A DNA stretch of 29,890 bases, from NCBI GenBank assembly GCA_002409785.1, contig DHOX01000052.1, positions 48,500 through 78,389 of the forward strand. The letters run 5' to 3'. Under the pieces are notes generated by a model, which saw only the letters and a program-made list of their open reading frames with translations, searched no databases and was not told the DNA's origin. Source of the stretch: Prevotella sp. UBA5379. Lineage in GTDB: Bacteria; Bacteroidota; Bacteroidia; Bacteroidales; Bacteroidaceae. The position numbers and the translations under genes are program-made. Positions 8,586-15,905 of this stretch are shown piece by piece; the first letter of the stretch is position 1; each line of letters starts with the position of its first letter.

Positions 8586-8593
8586 CAAAGATA
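8586..8593 (-). promoter_or_regulatory. -7 box of the gyrB promoter
   Basis: The minus strand reads TATCTTTG, an exact TAnnTTTG match, followed by CAC. It lies 26 bp upstream of the gyrB ATG, predicting a leader of about 20 nt. The -33 region is only T-rich. Confidence 0.65.
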
Positions 8594-8753
8594 CTAAAAA
8601 TATGCGATATATAAAAGTCTTACGTCATTAAAAGTTGATGCTAAAAAGTTAAAAGAAGTGCATCTTCCGGACGGTAATTCACCTACCCTTGATGGGAAAC
8701 AATTAAGGCTGCTTCTTGTGCCTGTCAGCCTGAAGGAAAAGGGCAGAAAAGGA

Positions 8754-8790
8754 CATAAAAAAAGCTGCAATTCATTTTGAATGGCAGCTT
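8754..8790 (-). terminator. Intrinsic terminator of rpsT
   Basis: On the minus strand AAGCTGCCATTC pairs with GAATTGCAGCTT (12 positions, one mismatch, 5-nt loop). A run of seven T follows. It starts 21 bp after the rpsT stop. The remaining bases between here and gyrB (about 8594-8753) hold no gene I can support. Confidence 0.85.
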
Positions 8791-8810
8791 AATATAATTA
8801 AATAGAATAT

Positions 8811-9065
8811 TTATCCTAATTTGGCGATATGAACACTAAGACTTGATTTTAAGTTAGCAGCTTTGTTCTTATGGATAATTTTCTTGTTGGCTAACTTATC
8901 CAGAAGTTTCTGTACGGTAGGATACAACTTAAGAGCCTCGTCCTTGTTGGTTTCTGCGCGCAACTTACGGACGGCATTACGCATCGTTTTAGCGTAGTAC
9001 TTGTTGTGCAGAGTCCGAGTTTTCGTCTGGCGGATCCGCTTGATGTTAGATTTGTGATTTGCCAT
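8811..9065 (-). CDS. rpsT: 30S ribosomal protein S20
   Basis: An 84-residue, Lys/Arg-rich helical protein that binds 16S rRNA in the small subunit. It starts MANHKSNIKRIRQTKTRTLHN and has the S20 repeat of basic helices (KTMRNAVRKLR, LLDKLANKKIIHKNKAANLKSS), with the usual length. It lies 23 bp downstream of tRNA-Glu on the same strand with no terminator between, so the two are probably transcribed together from the promoter at 9180-9211. A strong terminator follows. Confidence 0.97.
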   Translation of the reverse strand: MANHKSNIKRIRQTKTRTLHNKYYAKTMRNAVRKLRAETNKDEALKLYPTVQKLLDKLANKKIIHKNKAANLKSSLSVHIAKLG

Positions 9066-9088
9066 CTTTTTTTCTGTTCTTTGTTTTG

Positions 9089-9160
9089 TAGTCCCGAGCA
9101 GAATCGAACTGCTCTTTAGAGAATGAAAATCTCTCGTCCTAACCTATAGACGACGGGACC
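9089..9160 (-). tRNA. tRNA-Glu (anticodon TTC)
   Basis: Read on the minus strand, the cloverleaf folds fully. The acceptor stem is GGTCCCG with CGGGACT (first pair G-U). The D stem GTC/GAC encloses TATAGGTTAG. The anticodon stem AGAGA/TCTCT carries the loop TTTTCAT with anticodon TTC. The T arm is AGCAG-TTCGATT-CTGCT, and the discriminator is A. CCA is not encoded; the genome reads CAA after the discriminator. Confidence 0.96.
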
Positions 9161-9179
9161 ATTAGCGGTTTTGCGAGTG

Positions 9180-9211
9180 CAAAGTTACCTCTTTTTCTTG
9201 ATGTCTGCAAA
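9180..9211 (-). promoter_or_regulatory. Promoter of tRNA-Glu/rpsT
   Basis: On the minus strand there is a TTTG at -33 (9208-9211), a 20-bp spacer and TAACTTTG at -7 (9180-9187). This matches the Bacteroidetes consensus and spacing, and is the best promoter in the window. It lies about 20 bp upstream of the tRNA. Confidence 0.8.
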
Positions 9212-9250
9212 TTTTAACTGGAATTTTTTCTCCAAACAGGTGTTTTTTAG

Positions 9251-9258
9251 TATTTTTG
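9251..9258 (+). promoter_or_regulatory. -7 box of the recO promoter
   Basis: TATTTTTG matches TAnnTTTG, with a T-run about 20 bp upstream (9224-9229). It ends only 6 bp before the recO ATG at 9265, so the transcript should have little or no leader. Confidence 0.6.
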
Positions 9259-9264
9259 CCAGTA

Positions 9265-9990
9265 ATGGATGTGAAAACGAAAGCGATTATGCTTCATTCC
9301 TTGAAGTACGGTGATCAGCAGTTTATTACGGATTTCTTTACGAAAGAACAAGGGCGGCTGTCATGTATCTGTCGTATTGCCAGGTCGGGTAAGGGACAGA
9401 TCAAGAAGCAGTTTTTCCAGCCGCTGACCTTGTTGGACCTGGGGTATGATTACAGGAGTAATGCTCATTTGCAGCATCTCCGCAATATCCGCATTTACCG
9501 GCCCTATCTCAGTATTCCCTTTGATCCTTACAAGCTCTCCCTGGCTCTTTTTGTGTCTGATTTTCTCTATTATGCTATTCGTAATGAACAACAGAATGTA
9601 CCCTTATTTGAGTTTGTTGAAAAAAGTCTGGAATGGCTTGATGACAAACCCGGTTCCTTTGCTAATTTTCATCTCATTTTCATGTTGCATCTGACACGTT
9701 TCCTGGGTTTTTATCCGAATACGGAAAATGAAAGAGAAGGCTCTTATTTTGATCTCCGGGAGGGATGCTTCGTATCTTCTTCTCCTCTTCATCCCGATTT
9801 TCTTCCTCCGCGGGAAGCCGCTTATGTCAGCCGGCTTCTCCGTCTGGACTATTCCTCCATGTCTTCTCTCCTGGTCTCTCATGAAGAACGGGATGATATT
9901 ACGGGGATCATCCTTCGATATTATCGTTTGCATGTCCCGGATTTTCCAGAGCTTAAATCTTTTGATGTTCTCAAGCAATTATTCTCCTGA
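9265..9990 (+). CDS. recO: DNA repair protein RecO
   Basis: Recombination mediator that, with RecR, loads RecA onto SSB-coated single-stranded DNA. The 241-residue protein starts with the OB-fold region (VKTKAIMLHSLKYGDQQFIT, then TKEQGRLSCICRIA) and continues with the helical RecO C-terminal domain (KLSLALFVSDFLYYAIRNEQ, FMLHLTRFLGFYPN). I see no CxxC zinc motif in the C-terminal half. A TTG-initiated frame opens at 9256, but the ATG at 9265 aligns with the family start and the TTG lies inside the -7 box. It is divergent from tRNA-Glu/rpsT and convergent with the end of the dcw cluster. Confidence 0.93.
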   Translation: MDVKTKAIMLHSLKYGDQQFITDFFTKEQGRLSCICRIARSGKGQIKKQFFQPLTLLDLGYDYRSNAHLQHLRNIRIYRPYLSIPFDPYKLSLALFVSDFLYYAIRNEQQNVPLFEFVEKSLEWLDDKPGSFANFHLIFMLHLTRFLGFYPNTENEREGSYFDLREGCFVSSSPLHPDFLPPREAAYVSRLLRLDYSSMSSLLVSHEERDDITGIILRYYRLHVPDFPELKSFDVLKQLFS

Positions 9991-10014
9991 GTTCCTTTGC
10001 TTTCTGGGTTCATA

Positions 10015-10057
10015 TTAAAAAACAAGGACTCTTCAGGGGGTAAAGAACAAAGAGTCC
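10015..10057 (-). terminator. Intrinsic terminator closing the dcw cluster
   Basis: On the minus strand GGACTCTT and AAGAGTCC pair perfectly over 8 bp around a 16-nt loop. TTGTTTTTTAA follows. On the plus strand no T-run follows the hairpin, so it mainly serves the minus-strand cluster, although it also lies just downstream of recO. Confidence 0.7.
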
Positions 10058-10066
10058 GGACTGTTC

Positions 10067-10153
10067 CTAAAGAGAGGTATTCATCCATCTCTTGAGCAGA
10101 CCGGACTCCTGTAGGAATCTTTTCAGATCCTCTGTCCTGTAATTTTCTTTCAA
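10067..10153 (-). CDS. Possible 28-residue small ORF coupled to yqeY
   Basis: Immediately after yqeY, in another frame, is an uninterrupted small ORF of 28 codons. Its TTG start overlaps the yqeY TGA stop (TTGA), and it ends in TAG just before the terminator. Its composition is protein-like and amphipathic (KENYRTEDLKRFLQESGLLK). There is no ATG near the start, and I do not recognise the product. It may be a real small protein, the remnant of a lost gene or chance. Confidence 0.25.
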   Translation of the reverse strand: MKENYRTEDLKRFLQESGLLKRWMNTSL

Positions 10154-10599
10154 GCCAGGAGTTTTCTGACTATTCCAGAGATCACACGTCCTTCAGCTTG
10201 TCCAGCCATCTCCTGGTTAGCCTCTTTCATTACCTTTCCCATATCCTTCATGGAAGAAGCACCCAGGCGGGTCATGATCTCTTTTACTTTCTCTTCAATA
10301 GCACTTTCAGACATTTGTTTCGGCAGGTATTCTTCCATGACCTTTACCTGAGTCATGGATTCGTCAGCCAGTGATTGCCGGTTATGGTCCTGGAAGAGTT
10401 GGGCATCATCTTTACCTTGTTTTACCAGTTTTTGTATGATTTTCAAGCCTTTGGCATCTGAGAGGGTTCCATCTGATCCTGGTGCAGTCTTAGCTTCTAG
10501 GAATTCTTTCTTGATGTTGCGCAATGTTTCCAGACGAACTTTGTCCTTAGCTTTCATTGCCTTTTGGATGTCTAAACTAATTTGATCAAATAATGTCAT
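10150..10599 (-). CDS. yqeY: GatB/YqeY-domain protein
   Basis: A 149-residue helical protein of the YqeY family, related to the tail domain of the amidotransferase subunit GatB that contacts tRNA. Its own function is not established. Family features are LFDQISLDIQKAMKAKDKVRLETLRNIKKEF at the start, MEEYLPKQMSE in the middle and the GatB-like end MKDMGKVMKEANQEMAGQAEGRVISGIVRKLL. The length is typical. It lies 30 bp downstream of ftsZ on the same strand as the last recognisable gene of the dcw cluster. Confidence 0.9.
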   Translation of the reverse strand: MTLFDQISLDIQKAMKAKDKVRLETLRNIKKEFLEAKTAPGSDGTLSDAKGLKIIQKLVKQGKDDAQLFQDHNRQSLADESMTQVKVMEEYLPKQMSESAIEEKVKEIMTRLGASSMKDMGKVMKEANQEMAGQAEGRVISGIVRKLLA

Positions 10600-10629
10600 A
10601 ATGCGATAAATTAGAATGTATGATATAAG

Positions 10630-11967
10630 TTATTCAAAGGTAATCGTACCTTGAATGTCTTGTTTATCCTCTGCCTTTTCTTCAGCATTTTCCGTAGTGT
10701 CCGAGGCCTGATTGCGGATATTTTCCAACATTCGGGCAGTTCTTTTATAGGTAGGGGTATTTTCTACAGCCAGAATGATGTCTTCATTATCAAGGTCTTC
10801 GGGTCTGAAGTGGAAAATATGCGGGCGTCGCTTGTACAGATTGCTCTTACCATCTTTGCCATAATAACGGTTTCTGCGATCCTGTCGTTCTGCTGCCTTT
10901 TCTTTCTGCTCGGCGATCCGGGAGGCTTCCTCCTGGCTATGCTTCTTGTCCAGATGGTTATTCATGCCATCTACATCCTCAATGCCGAAACCTGTAGCCA
11001 GAATAGTGACCTTGACTTTATTGCCCAGATCCGGGTCAATAGCCAGTCCCCATTTGATCTCAAAATCATCCTTGAACTGGTGCATAAAGTCATTTACATC
11101 ATTCATCTCTTCCATCTTGAGTCCTGATTTGCTGTTTTTCTCATCACAGAAGTTGATGCTCAGCAGGATTTTCTTGGAATGAAAGATGTCATTATCATTG
11201 AGCAGTGGAGAATTTAATGCATCATCAATGGCTTTTTTCACTCTGCCTTCTCCTTCTCCATAACCCGTACTCATGATAGCCACTCCGCCATCTTTAAGTA
11301 CCGTCTTGACATCGTTGAAGTCGAGGTTGATGACCCCGTGGGTGGTAATAATCTCCGCGATACTTTTGGCAGCAACACTCAAGGTGTCGTCGGCTTTTCC
11401 AAAAGCGTCGAGGACGGTGAGCTCCGGATAGATTTCCCTCAGCCGCTCATTGTTGATGACCAAAAGGGCATCTACATGCTTGGACATCTCTTCGACACCA
11501 TCCAGGGCCTGATCGATCTTACGATCCCCTTCGAAACTGAAAGGTATTGTGACGATTCCGACCGTCAAGATGCCCAGTTCTTTACTGACACGGGCGATGA
11601 CAGGAGCAGCTCCCGTTCCGGTTCCGCCTCCCATTCCTGCTGTGATGAAGGCCATTTTAGTACCATCATTGAGCATGTTCTTGATGTCCTTGATCGTATC
11701 TTCTGCTGCCTGGTGGGCTTTTTCCGGTTTGTTGCCGGCTCCCAGTCCTTCTTTGCCTAATTGAAGATGGACAGGTACCGGAGAGTCATTCAATGCCTGA
11801 TTATCCGTATTGCATACCACGAAGTTTACATCATGAATGCCTTCCCGATACATGTGATTGACGGCGTTGCCACCTCCGCCACCTACGCCGATAACCTTAA
11901 TGATACTTTTATGTGGTTCAGGTTCGTCGAAGTCTAATATATTCGTTTTTGTATCTGTATCTGCCAT
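10630..11967 (-). CDS. ftsZ: Cell division GTPase FtsZ
   Basis: Tubulin-like GTPase that forms the Z-ring. The 445-residue protein has the N-terminal GTP-binding elements GVGGGGGNAVNHM (27-39) and the tubulin signature GMGGGTGTGA (111-120), then the T7 loop region LDFNDVKTVLKDGG. After the GTPase core (to about residue 330) is a basic, variable linker. A conserved-looking stretch DLDNEDIILAVENTPTYKR ends near residue 409 and may be the FtsA-binding peptide. A further 36 mostly acidic residues follow, so the peptide is not at the extreme C-terminus. The gene lies 54 bp after ftsA. Confidence 0.97.
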   Translation of the reverse strand: MADTDTKTNILDFDEPEPHKSIIKVIGVGGGGGNAVNHMYREGIHDVNFVVCNTDNQALNDSPVPVHLQLGKEGLGAGNKPEKAHQAAEDTIKDIKNMLNDGTKMAFITAGMGGGTGTGAAPVIARVSKELGILTVGIVTIPFSFEGDRKIDQALDGVEEMSKHVDALLVINNERLREIYPELTVLDAFGKADDTLSVAAKSIAEIITTHGVINLDFNDVKTVLKDGGVAIMSTGYGEGEGRVKKAIDDALNSPLLNDNDIFHSKKILLSINFCDEKNSKSGLKMEEMNDVNDFMHQFKDDFEIKWGLAIDPDLGNKVKVTILATGFGIEDVDGMNNHLDKKHSQEEASRIAEQKEKAAERQDRRNRYYGKDGKSNLYKRRPHIFHFRPEDLDNEDIILAVENTPTYKRTARMLENIRNQASDTTENAEEKAEDKQDIQGTITFE

Positions 11968-12021
11968 GTTCGTCGTGTTAAAATTGTGGTCTACTATAGA
12001 ATCTGGTGATAAGCCTTGGAA

Positions 12022-13476
12022 TTATTCGTCTTCGGAAATCATGTTCTGACCAAATTTCTTCAACTTTTTCAGAAATTTATGTCCCCAACTGTTTTCTTTC
12101 CGTTCTTCAGCCCTTTGCCGTTCCTCCTCTTCAGCAGCTTCCCGTGCAGCCTCTTCTTCAGCTTCTTTTTTCCTGCGGGCTTCTTCCATTTCCTGTTTTT
12201 CTGCCGCAGTGAGCACGATCCCAGAGCCAGTTGTAACTTTAGGATCCCGGAATTTCTGCCGTCGGTCGGCAGATATGCCCTGTTTGTTTTCGGTGTTCGA
12301 AGAGTTGTTGAAGAGATCATTCCTGAGTTCTTCTCCGGCACAGTTCATGTCACCTTTAGCCAGCAGACTGAGAATGGTATTCATGGTTCCATCATGGGCA
12401 TTGATCTTGAGGTCATTGGAATGGATGGTGGGGATGACAAACTTAGCGATGCGGATTTTATCAATATGAGTAAATTGCCGGAAGGCTGTTTCAATGTTCG
12501 GCATATTACTACCTCCACCCGTCAGGATCATTCCTCCCAGGAGTTTATCGGTGTACTCATTAGGGATCTGGAACCATACATTTTCGACGATCTCTTCTAC
12601 GCGGGCCTCGACGATTTCTATGAACTTACGGGAGTCGACTTTCCGGTCTTTATCAATCTGATAGAAGGCACCGTCCTTGATGTCCTTATTGTCCGTATAG
12701 GCACAAGCATACTTCAATTTCAGCTTTTCTGCCTGTGATTCTTCAATCTGGAGAGACGTAAGGTCTTTTGTAATATTGTTGCTTCCCAGGGGGATGACCG
12801 TGAGAAAGCGGAGCAGTCCCTTAAAATAGATAGAGACGGTAGTCGTTTCAGCACCAAGATCAATCAGGACGCAGCCCGAGCGTTTCTCCGTTTCGGTGAG
12901 CACGTTGTCGGCAAGAGCTAATGGAGCCAGGTACATCTCTGCGATGGCAATGCCAGCATTGTCAAAGCAAGTGTTAAGACTGTTATAGAACTTCTTTCGC
13001 CAAAGGATATTCAGAAAATTACCTTCGAGGCGGTTGCACTGGATGCCGACAGGATCCAACTGGAATTGATTGTCGACTTTATATTCCTGTGTGATGGCGT
13101 CTAAAATCTCCTGTTCAGGATAGGACATGTTACGGTTTTCATCCATTTTCTCATTGATCATCTCCTGGGTTACCTGAGTGTTTTCGGGTAGGTCCTTGAT
13201 GATCACATTCTTTTCACTATGGATGGATTGTCCACCTACACCGACATAGACATGTGTAATTTCCTGTTTAAGATTAGATCTTAAGTTCTTGATGATGTTG
13301 GTTAATGCTTGACCGGTTTTCTCCATATTATAGACCACACCCTTACGAATGCAAGACTCCGACTTCTCCTCGACTACAGAGAGCACCGTAATGCTGCCGT
13401 CGAGATTCTTCTGCCCTGCAATACCGGTCATCTTTGATGAGCCCAGTTCTATGGCTACGATAAATTCTTTTGGCAT
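12022..13476 (-). CDS. ftsA: Cell division protein FtsA
   Basis: Actin-like ATPase that tethers FtsZ to the membrane and recruits later divisome proteins. The 484-residue protein has the ASKHA phosphate loops AIELGSSKMTGIAG (phosphate 1), LIDLGAETTTVSIY (phosphate 2) and MILTGGGSNMPNIE (adenosine), plus the inserted 1C domain. The C-terminus is distinctive. Residues about 431-461 are almost entirely Glu, Ala, Arg and Lys (probably a long charged helix). Then WGHKFLKKLKKFGQNMI can form the amphipathic membrane-targeting helix. It lies between ftsQ (97 bp gap) and ftsZ. Confidence 0.96.
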   Translation of the reverse strand: MPKEFIVAIELGSSKMTGIAGQKNLDGSITVLSVVEEKSESCIRKGVVYNMEKTGQALTNIIKNLRSNLKQEITHVYVGVGGQSIHSEKNVIIKDLPENTQVTQEMINEKMDENRNMSYPEQEILDAITQEYKVDNQFQLDPVGIQCNRLEGNFLNILWRKKFYNSLNTCFDNAGIAIAEMYLAPLALADNVLTETEKRSGCVLIDLGAETTTVSIYFKGLLRFLTVIPLGSNNITKDLTSLQIEESQAEKLKLKYACAYTDNKDIKDGAFYQIDKDRKVDSRKFIEIVEARVEEIVENVWFQIPNEYTDKLLGGMILTGGGSNMPNIETAFRQFTHIDKIRIAKFVIPTIHSNDLKINAHDGTMNTILSLLAKGDMNCAGEELRNDLFNNSSNTENKQGISADRRQKFRDPKVTTGSGIVLTAAEKQEMEEARRKKEAEEEAAREAAEEEERQRAEERKENSWGHKFLKKLKKFGQNMISEDE

Positions 13477-13573
13477 ATATGTATATCTATGTTGATTTTA
13501 TAATTTTATGGCACCCGGAGGCTGACGGATCTCCCTTATCTTATCCGGTTTATATCCGTAGTCTGAGTGGTGT

Positions 13574-14398
13574 CTACAGATCCTGACTTTCGCCGCTTTC
13601 CTTTTCTGTCTTACGTTTCTTGCAGATAATCTGATTATCAAATTCAAGATTAATGTAAGAATATTTGTTCCATCCTGCCTGAGAGAGCCCATACATATAG
13701 AACTCTTTCAGTCGTTTCAGCTTTTTCTGTACGTATGCGGTTACCATCAACTGTCGTTCACCAGGGTTGTTGCATTCCGGAAGATTACCGATATAAATGA
13801 TCTGGTTGCCCACTCGTGGTACTAATTCTATCCCCTTATCCGGAAGGACATTGATCTGTTCAATCTGATTCTTCCATAAGTCGTCTGACATAATCGTCTT
13901 GCTCAAGATAGAGATATATCTTTCCGCGAACCATTTTGAAAGACTTCCTGTGACGATGATAAGATTGCTGACATATTTCGTGTTAGGCATGATGGCATCG
14001 TTGTCATCCAGGTAATAGTCATCACCATTATTACTTTTTATTCTGACCAGAGGCATACGTTGTGTGATGTTAATACACAGTTCCCCGTCCTCTGTCTTAT
14101 AGCATTGTGCCGTCTTGACAAATGCACTTTTCCTGAGCATGTCCTCAATCTGCCTGCTGTTGATGGTCTGCATCAATTTTCCTAAAGGGTACAGGTGATG
14201 ATGGACCAGACGCTTCTTTATTTCTTTTGCATCAATGAAGCCATTTGTCATCTTGTCCTGGATATTGATCTGTACTTTAGTGCATATTCTGTTACTTTCA
14301 TCAGACAGGTGAAAGTCTGTGAAGGCAAACAGGAGGTATACAGCCAGTATGACATCCAGTAAGACAATGATTGTTTTCTTCCACTTGATGCACCGCAT
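13574..14398 (-). CDS. ftsQ: Cell division protein FtsQ
   Basis: Bitopic divisome protein that links cytoplasmic and periplasmic components. The 274 residues comprise a short basic cytoplasmic N-terminus (MRCIKWKK), one membrane segment (TIIVLLDVILAVYLLFAF) and a periplasmic part. The latter has a POTRA-like region (IKKRLVHHHLYPLGKL.., FVKTAQCYKTEDGELCINITQRMPLVRI) and a FtsQ C-terminal domain ending YSYINLEFDNQIICKKR. Its ATG shares one base with the murC stop (TAATG), so translation is probably coupled. Similarity is family-level and position in the cluster is decisive. Confidence 0.88.
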   Translation of the reverse strand: MRCIKWKKTIIVLLDVILAVYLLFAFTDFHLSDESNRICTKVQINIQDKMTNGFIDAKEIKKRLVHHHLYPLGKLMQTINSRQIEDMLRKSAFVKTAQCYKTEDGELCINITQRMPLVRIKSNNGDDYYLDDNDAIMPNTKYVSNLIIVTGSLSKWFAERYISILSKTIMSDDLWKNQIEQINVLPDKGIELVPRVGNQIIYIGNLPECNNPGERQLMVTAYVQKKLKRLKEFYMYGLSQAGWNKYSYINLEFDNQIICKKRKTEKESGESQDL

Positions 14399-15774
14399 TA
14401 TTTTTCTTCCAGGATTTTCTTAATCTGTGGAGAGTAGTTGTCCAGATCACCGGCGCCGAGTACTACCAGAACGTCGAAGTCATGATTTCTGACGAAATCC
14501 AGTACCTCGTTCTTCTTGATCATCGTCTTCTCGATACCTTCTTTCAGGTTGTCATAGATGAGTTTACTGGTAACTCCAGGGATAGGTTGTTCTCTCGCCG
14601 GATAAATCTCAGTGAGGATCACTTCATCAAAATGGCTTAGGGATGTTGCAAAGTCTTTGTAGAAATCCCTTGTCCTGGTATAGAGATGCGGTTGAAAGAT
14701 CACTGAGATCTTCCGTCCCTGGAACAGTTCTCTAAGACTTTTTGCACATTGCAGTATTTCTTTAGGATGATGGCCATAATCAGAGAGAAACACCTGATGG
14801 TCATTTTTGATCTTGAAATCAAAGCGCCGATCAACGCCGCTGTAAGTTTTCATGCCATAGCGTAGTTCATCCGCCGTGCAGCCGTTGAGTTGTGACATGG
14901 CCATGGCGGCAACTCCATTTTCTATATTGATAGGAACAGGTTGTCCCAATACGATATGAGGGACGTTTTCTACAGGAGAGATAAAGTCAAAAGAGATGTT
15001 GCCATTGTCGATTTTTATGTTTTCTGCATGGAAATCACCCTTGTCACGGCTGTAGGTATAAGTAGTGACGCCAGTCTGGACATTTGGGCGCATTTCCAGA
15101 TCGGTATGGATGATCAGAGCCCCACCGGGTTGGATGAGTTCTGTATAATGCCGGAAACTTTCCAGATAGGCCTCTTTGGTGCCATAGATGTCGAGATGAT
15201 CCGGATCGGTAGCCGTAATCACGCTCATCCAGGGGCGGAGCCAGTGGAAAGAACGGTCAAATTCATCTGCCTCGATAACCACAAAATCACTCTTGTCAGA
15301 AAGGATATAGTTGGTACCGTAGTTTTTAGATATTCCACCGAGGAAAGCATTGCAGTCTACATGGCTCTGGTGCATGATATGTGCACACATCGTAGAAGTT
15401 GTTGTCTTGCCATGGGTACCCGCCACGCAAAGGCCTTTATGTGTCCGCGTCAGCAAACCTAGTACCTGAGCACGCTTCTGTACCTCAAAGTTGTTCGTTC
15501 TGAAATAGACCAGTTCTTCCTGGGTAGCAGGAATAGCAGGGGTATAGACGACCAATGTGGATTTCGGGTCTTTACAAGCGTGTGGGATATCGTCTGTATT
15601 GGCCTCATAGTGAATCAGCATTCCCTCTTTTTCCAACTGGCGGGTGAGGGTCGATGGCGTTCGGTCATAACCGGCAACCACCAGACCCCTGTAAATAAAG
15701 AATCGGGCGATAGCGCTCATCCCAATGCCGCCGGCACCTATGAAATATACAGCTTTAATATCTTTCAGTTCCAT
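14398..15774 (-). CDS. murC: UDP-N-acetylmuramate--L-alanine ligase
   Basis: Cytoplasmic ATP-dependent ligase that adds L-Ala to UDP-MurNAc, the first peptide step of peptidoglycan synthesis. The 458-residue protein has the N-terminal UDP-binding Rossmann motif GAGGIGMSAIARFF, the ATP-binding P-loop AGTHGKTTTS, EADEFDRSF in the central domain, VDRRFDFK, and the C-terminal DYGHHPKEI. All mark MurC rather than MurD, E or F. It lies 131 bp downstream of murG and overlaps ftsQ by one base. Confidence 0.97.
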   Translation of the reverse strand: MELKDIKAVYFIGAGGIGMSAIARFFIYRGLVVAGYDRTPSTLTRQLEKEGMLIHYEANTDDIPHACKDPKSTLVVYTPAIPATQEELVYFRTNNFEVQKRAQVLGLLTRTHKGLCVAGTHGKTTTSTMCAHIMHQSHVDCNAFLGGISKNYGTNYILSDKSDFVVIEADEFDRSFHWLRPWMSVITATDPDHLDIYGTKEAYLESFRHYTELIQPGGALIIHTDLEMRPNVQTGVTTYTYSRDKGDFHAENIKIDNGNISFDFISPVENVPHIVLGQPVPINIENGVAAMAMSQLNGCTADELRYGMKTYSGVDRRFDFKIKNDHQVFLSDYGHHPKEILQCAKSLRELFQGRKISVIFQPHLYTRTRDFYKDFATSLSHFDEVILTEIYPAREQPIPGVTSKLIYDNLKEGIEKTMIKKNEVLDFVRNHDFDVLVVLGAGDLDNYSPQIKKILEEK

Positions 15775-15905
15775 GTTCTTATTTGTATTTTACTTATTTC
15801 TTATTGTTATTTCGGAGTTTTTCCGGTATATGGATTTTCTAAATGCCTGGAAGAACTCCCTGCCATGCAGTGGAGGAGCTACTGTTCCGGCTGCTGAGAG
15901 TCTGG

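Noticed and set aside
8658..8780. A 40-codon GTG-initiated plus-strand ORF in the gap between gyrB and rpsT
   Set aside because: The composition looks somewhat coding, but it runs through the rpsT terminator, has no ATG, no promoter and no recognisable similarity. A decayed remnant is possible but unsupported.
13498..13692. A 64-codon minus-strand frame running past the end of ftsQ (ending QPPGAIKL)
   Set aside because: ftsQ already has a normal C-terminus. The frame overlaps ftsQ out of phase, and I see no sign of programmed frameshifting.
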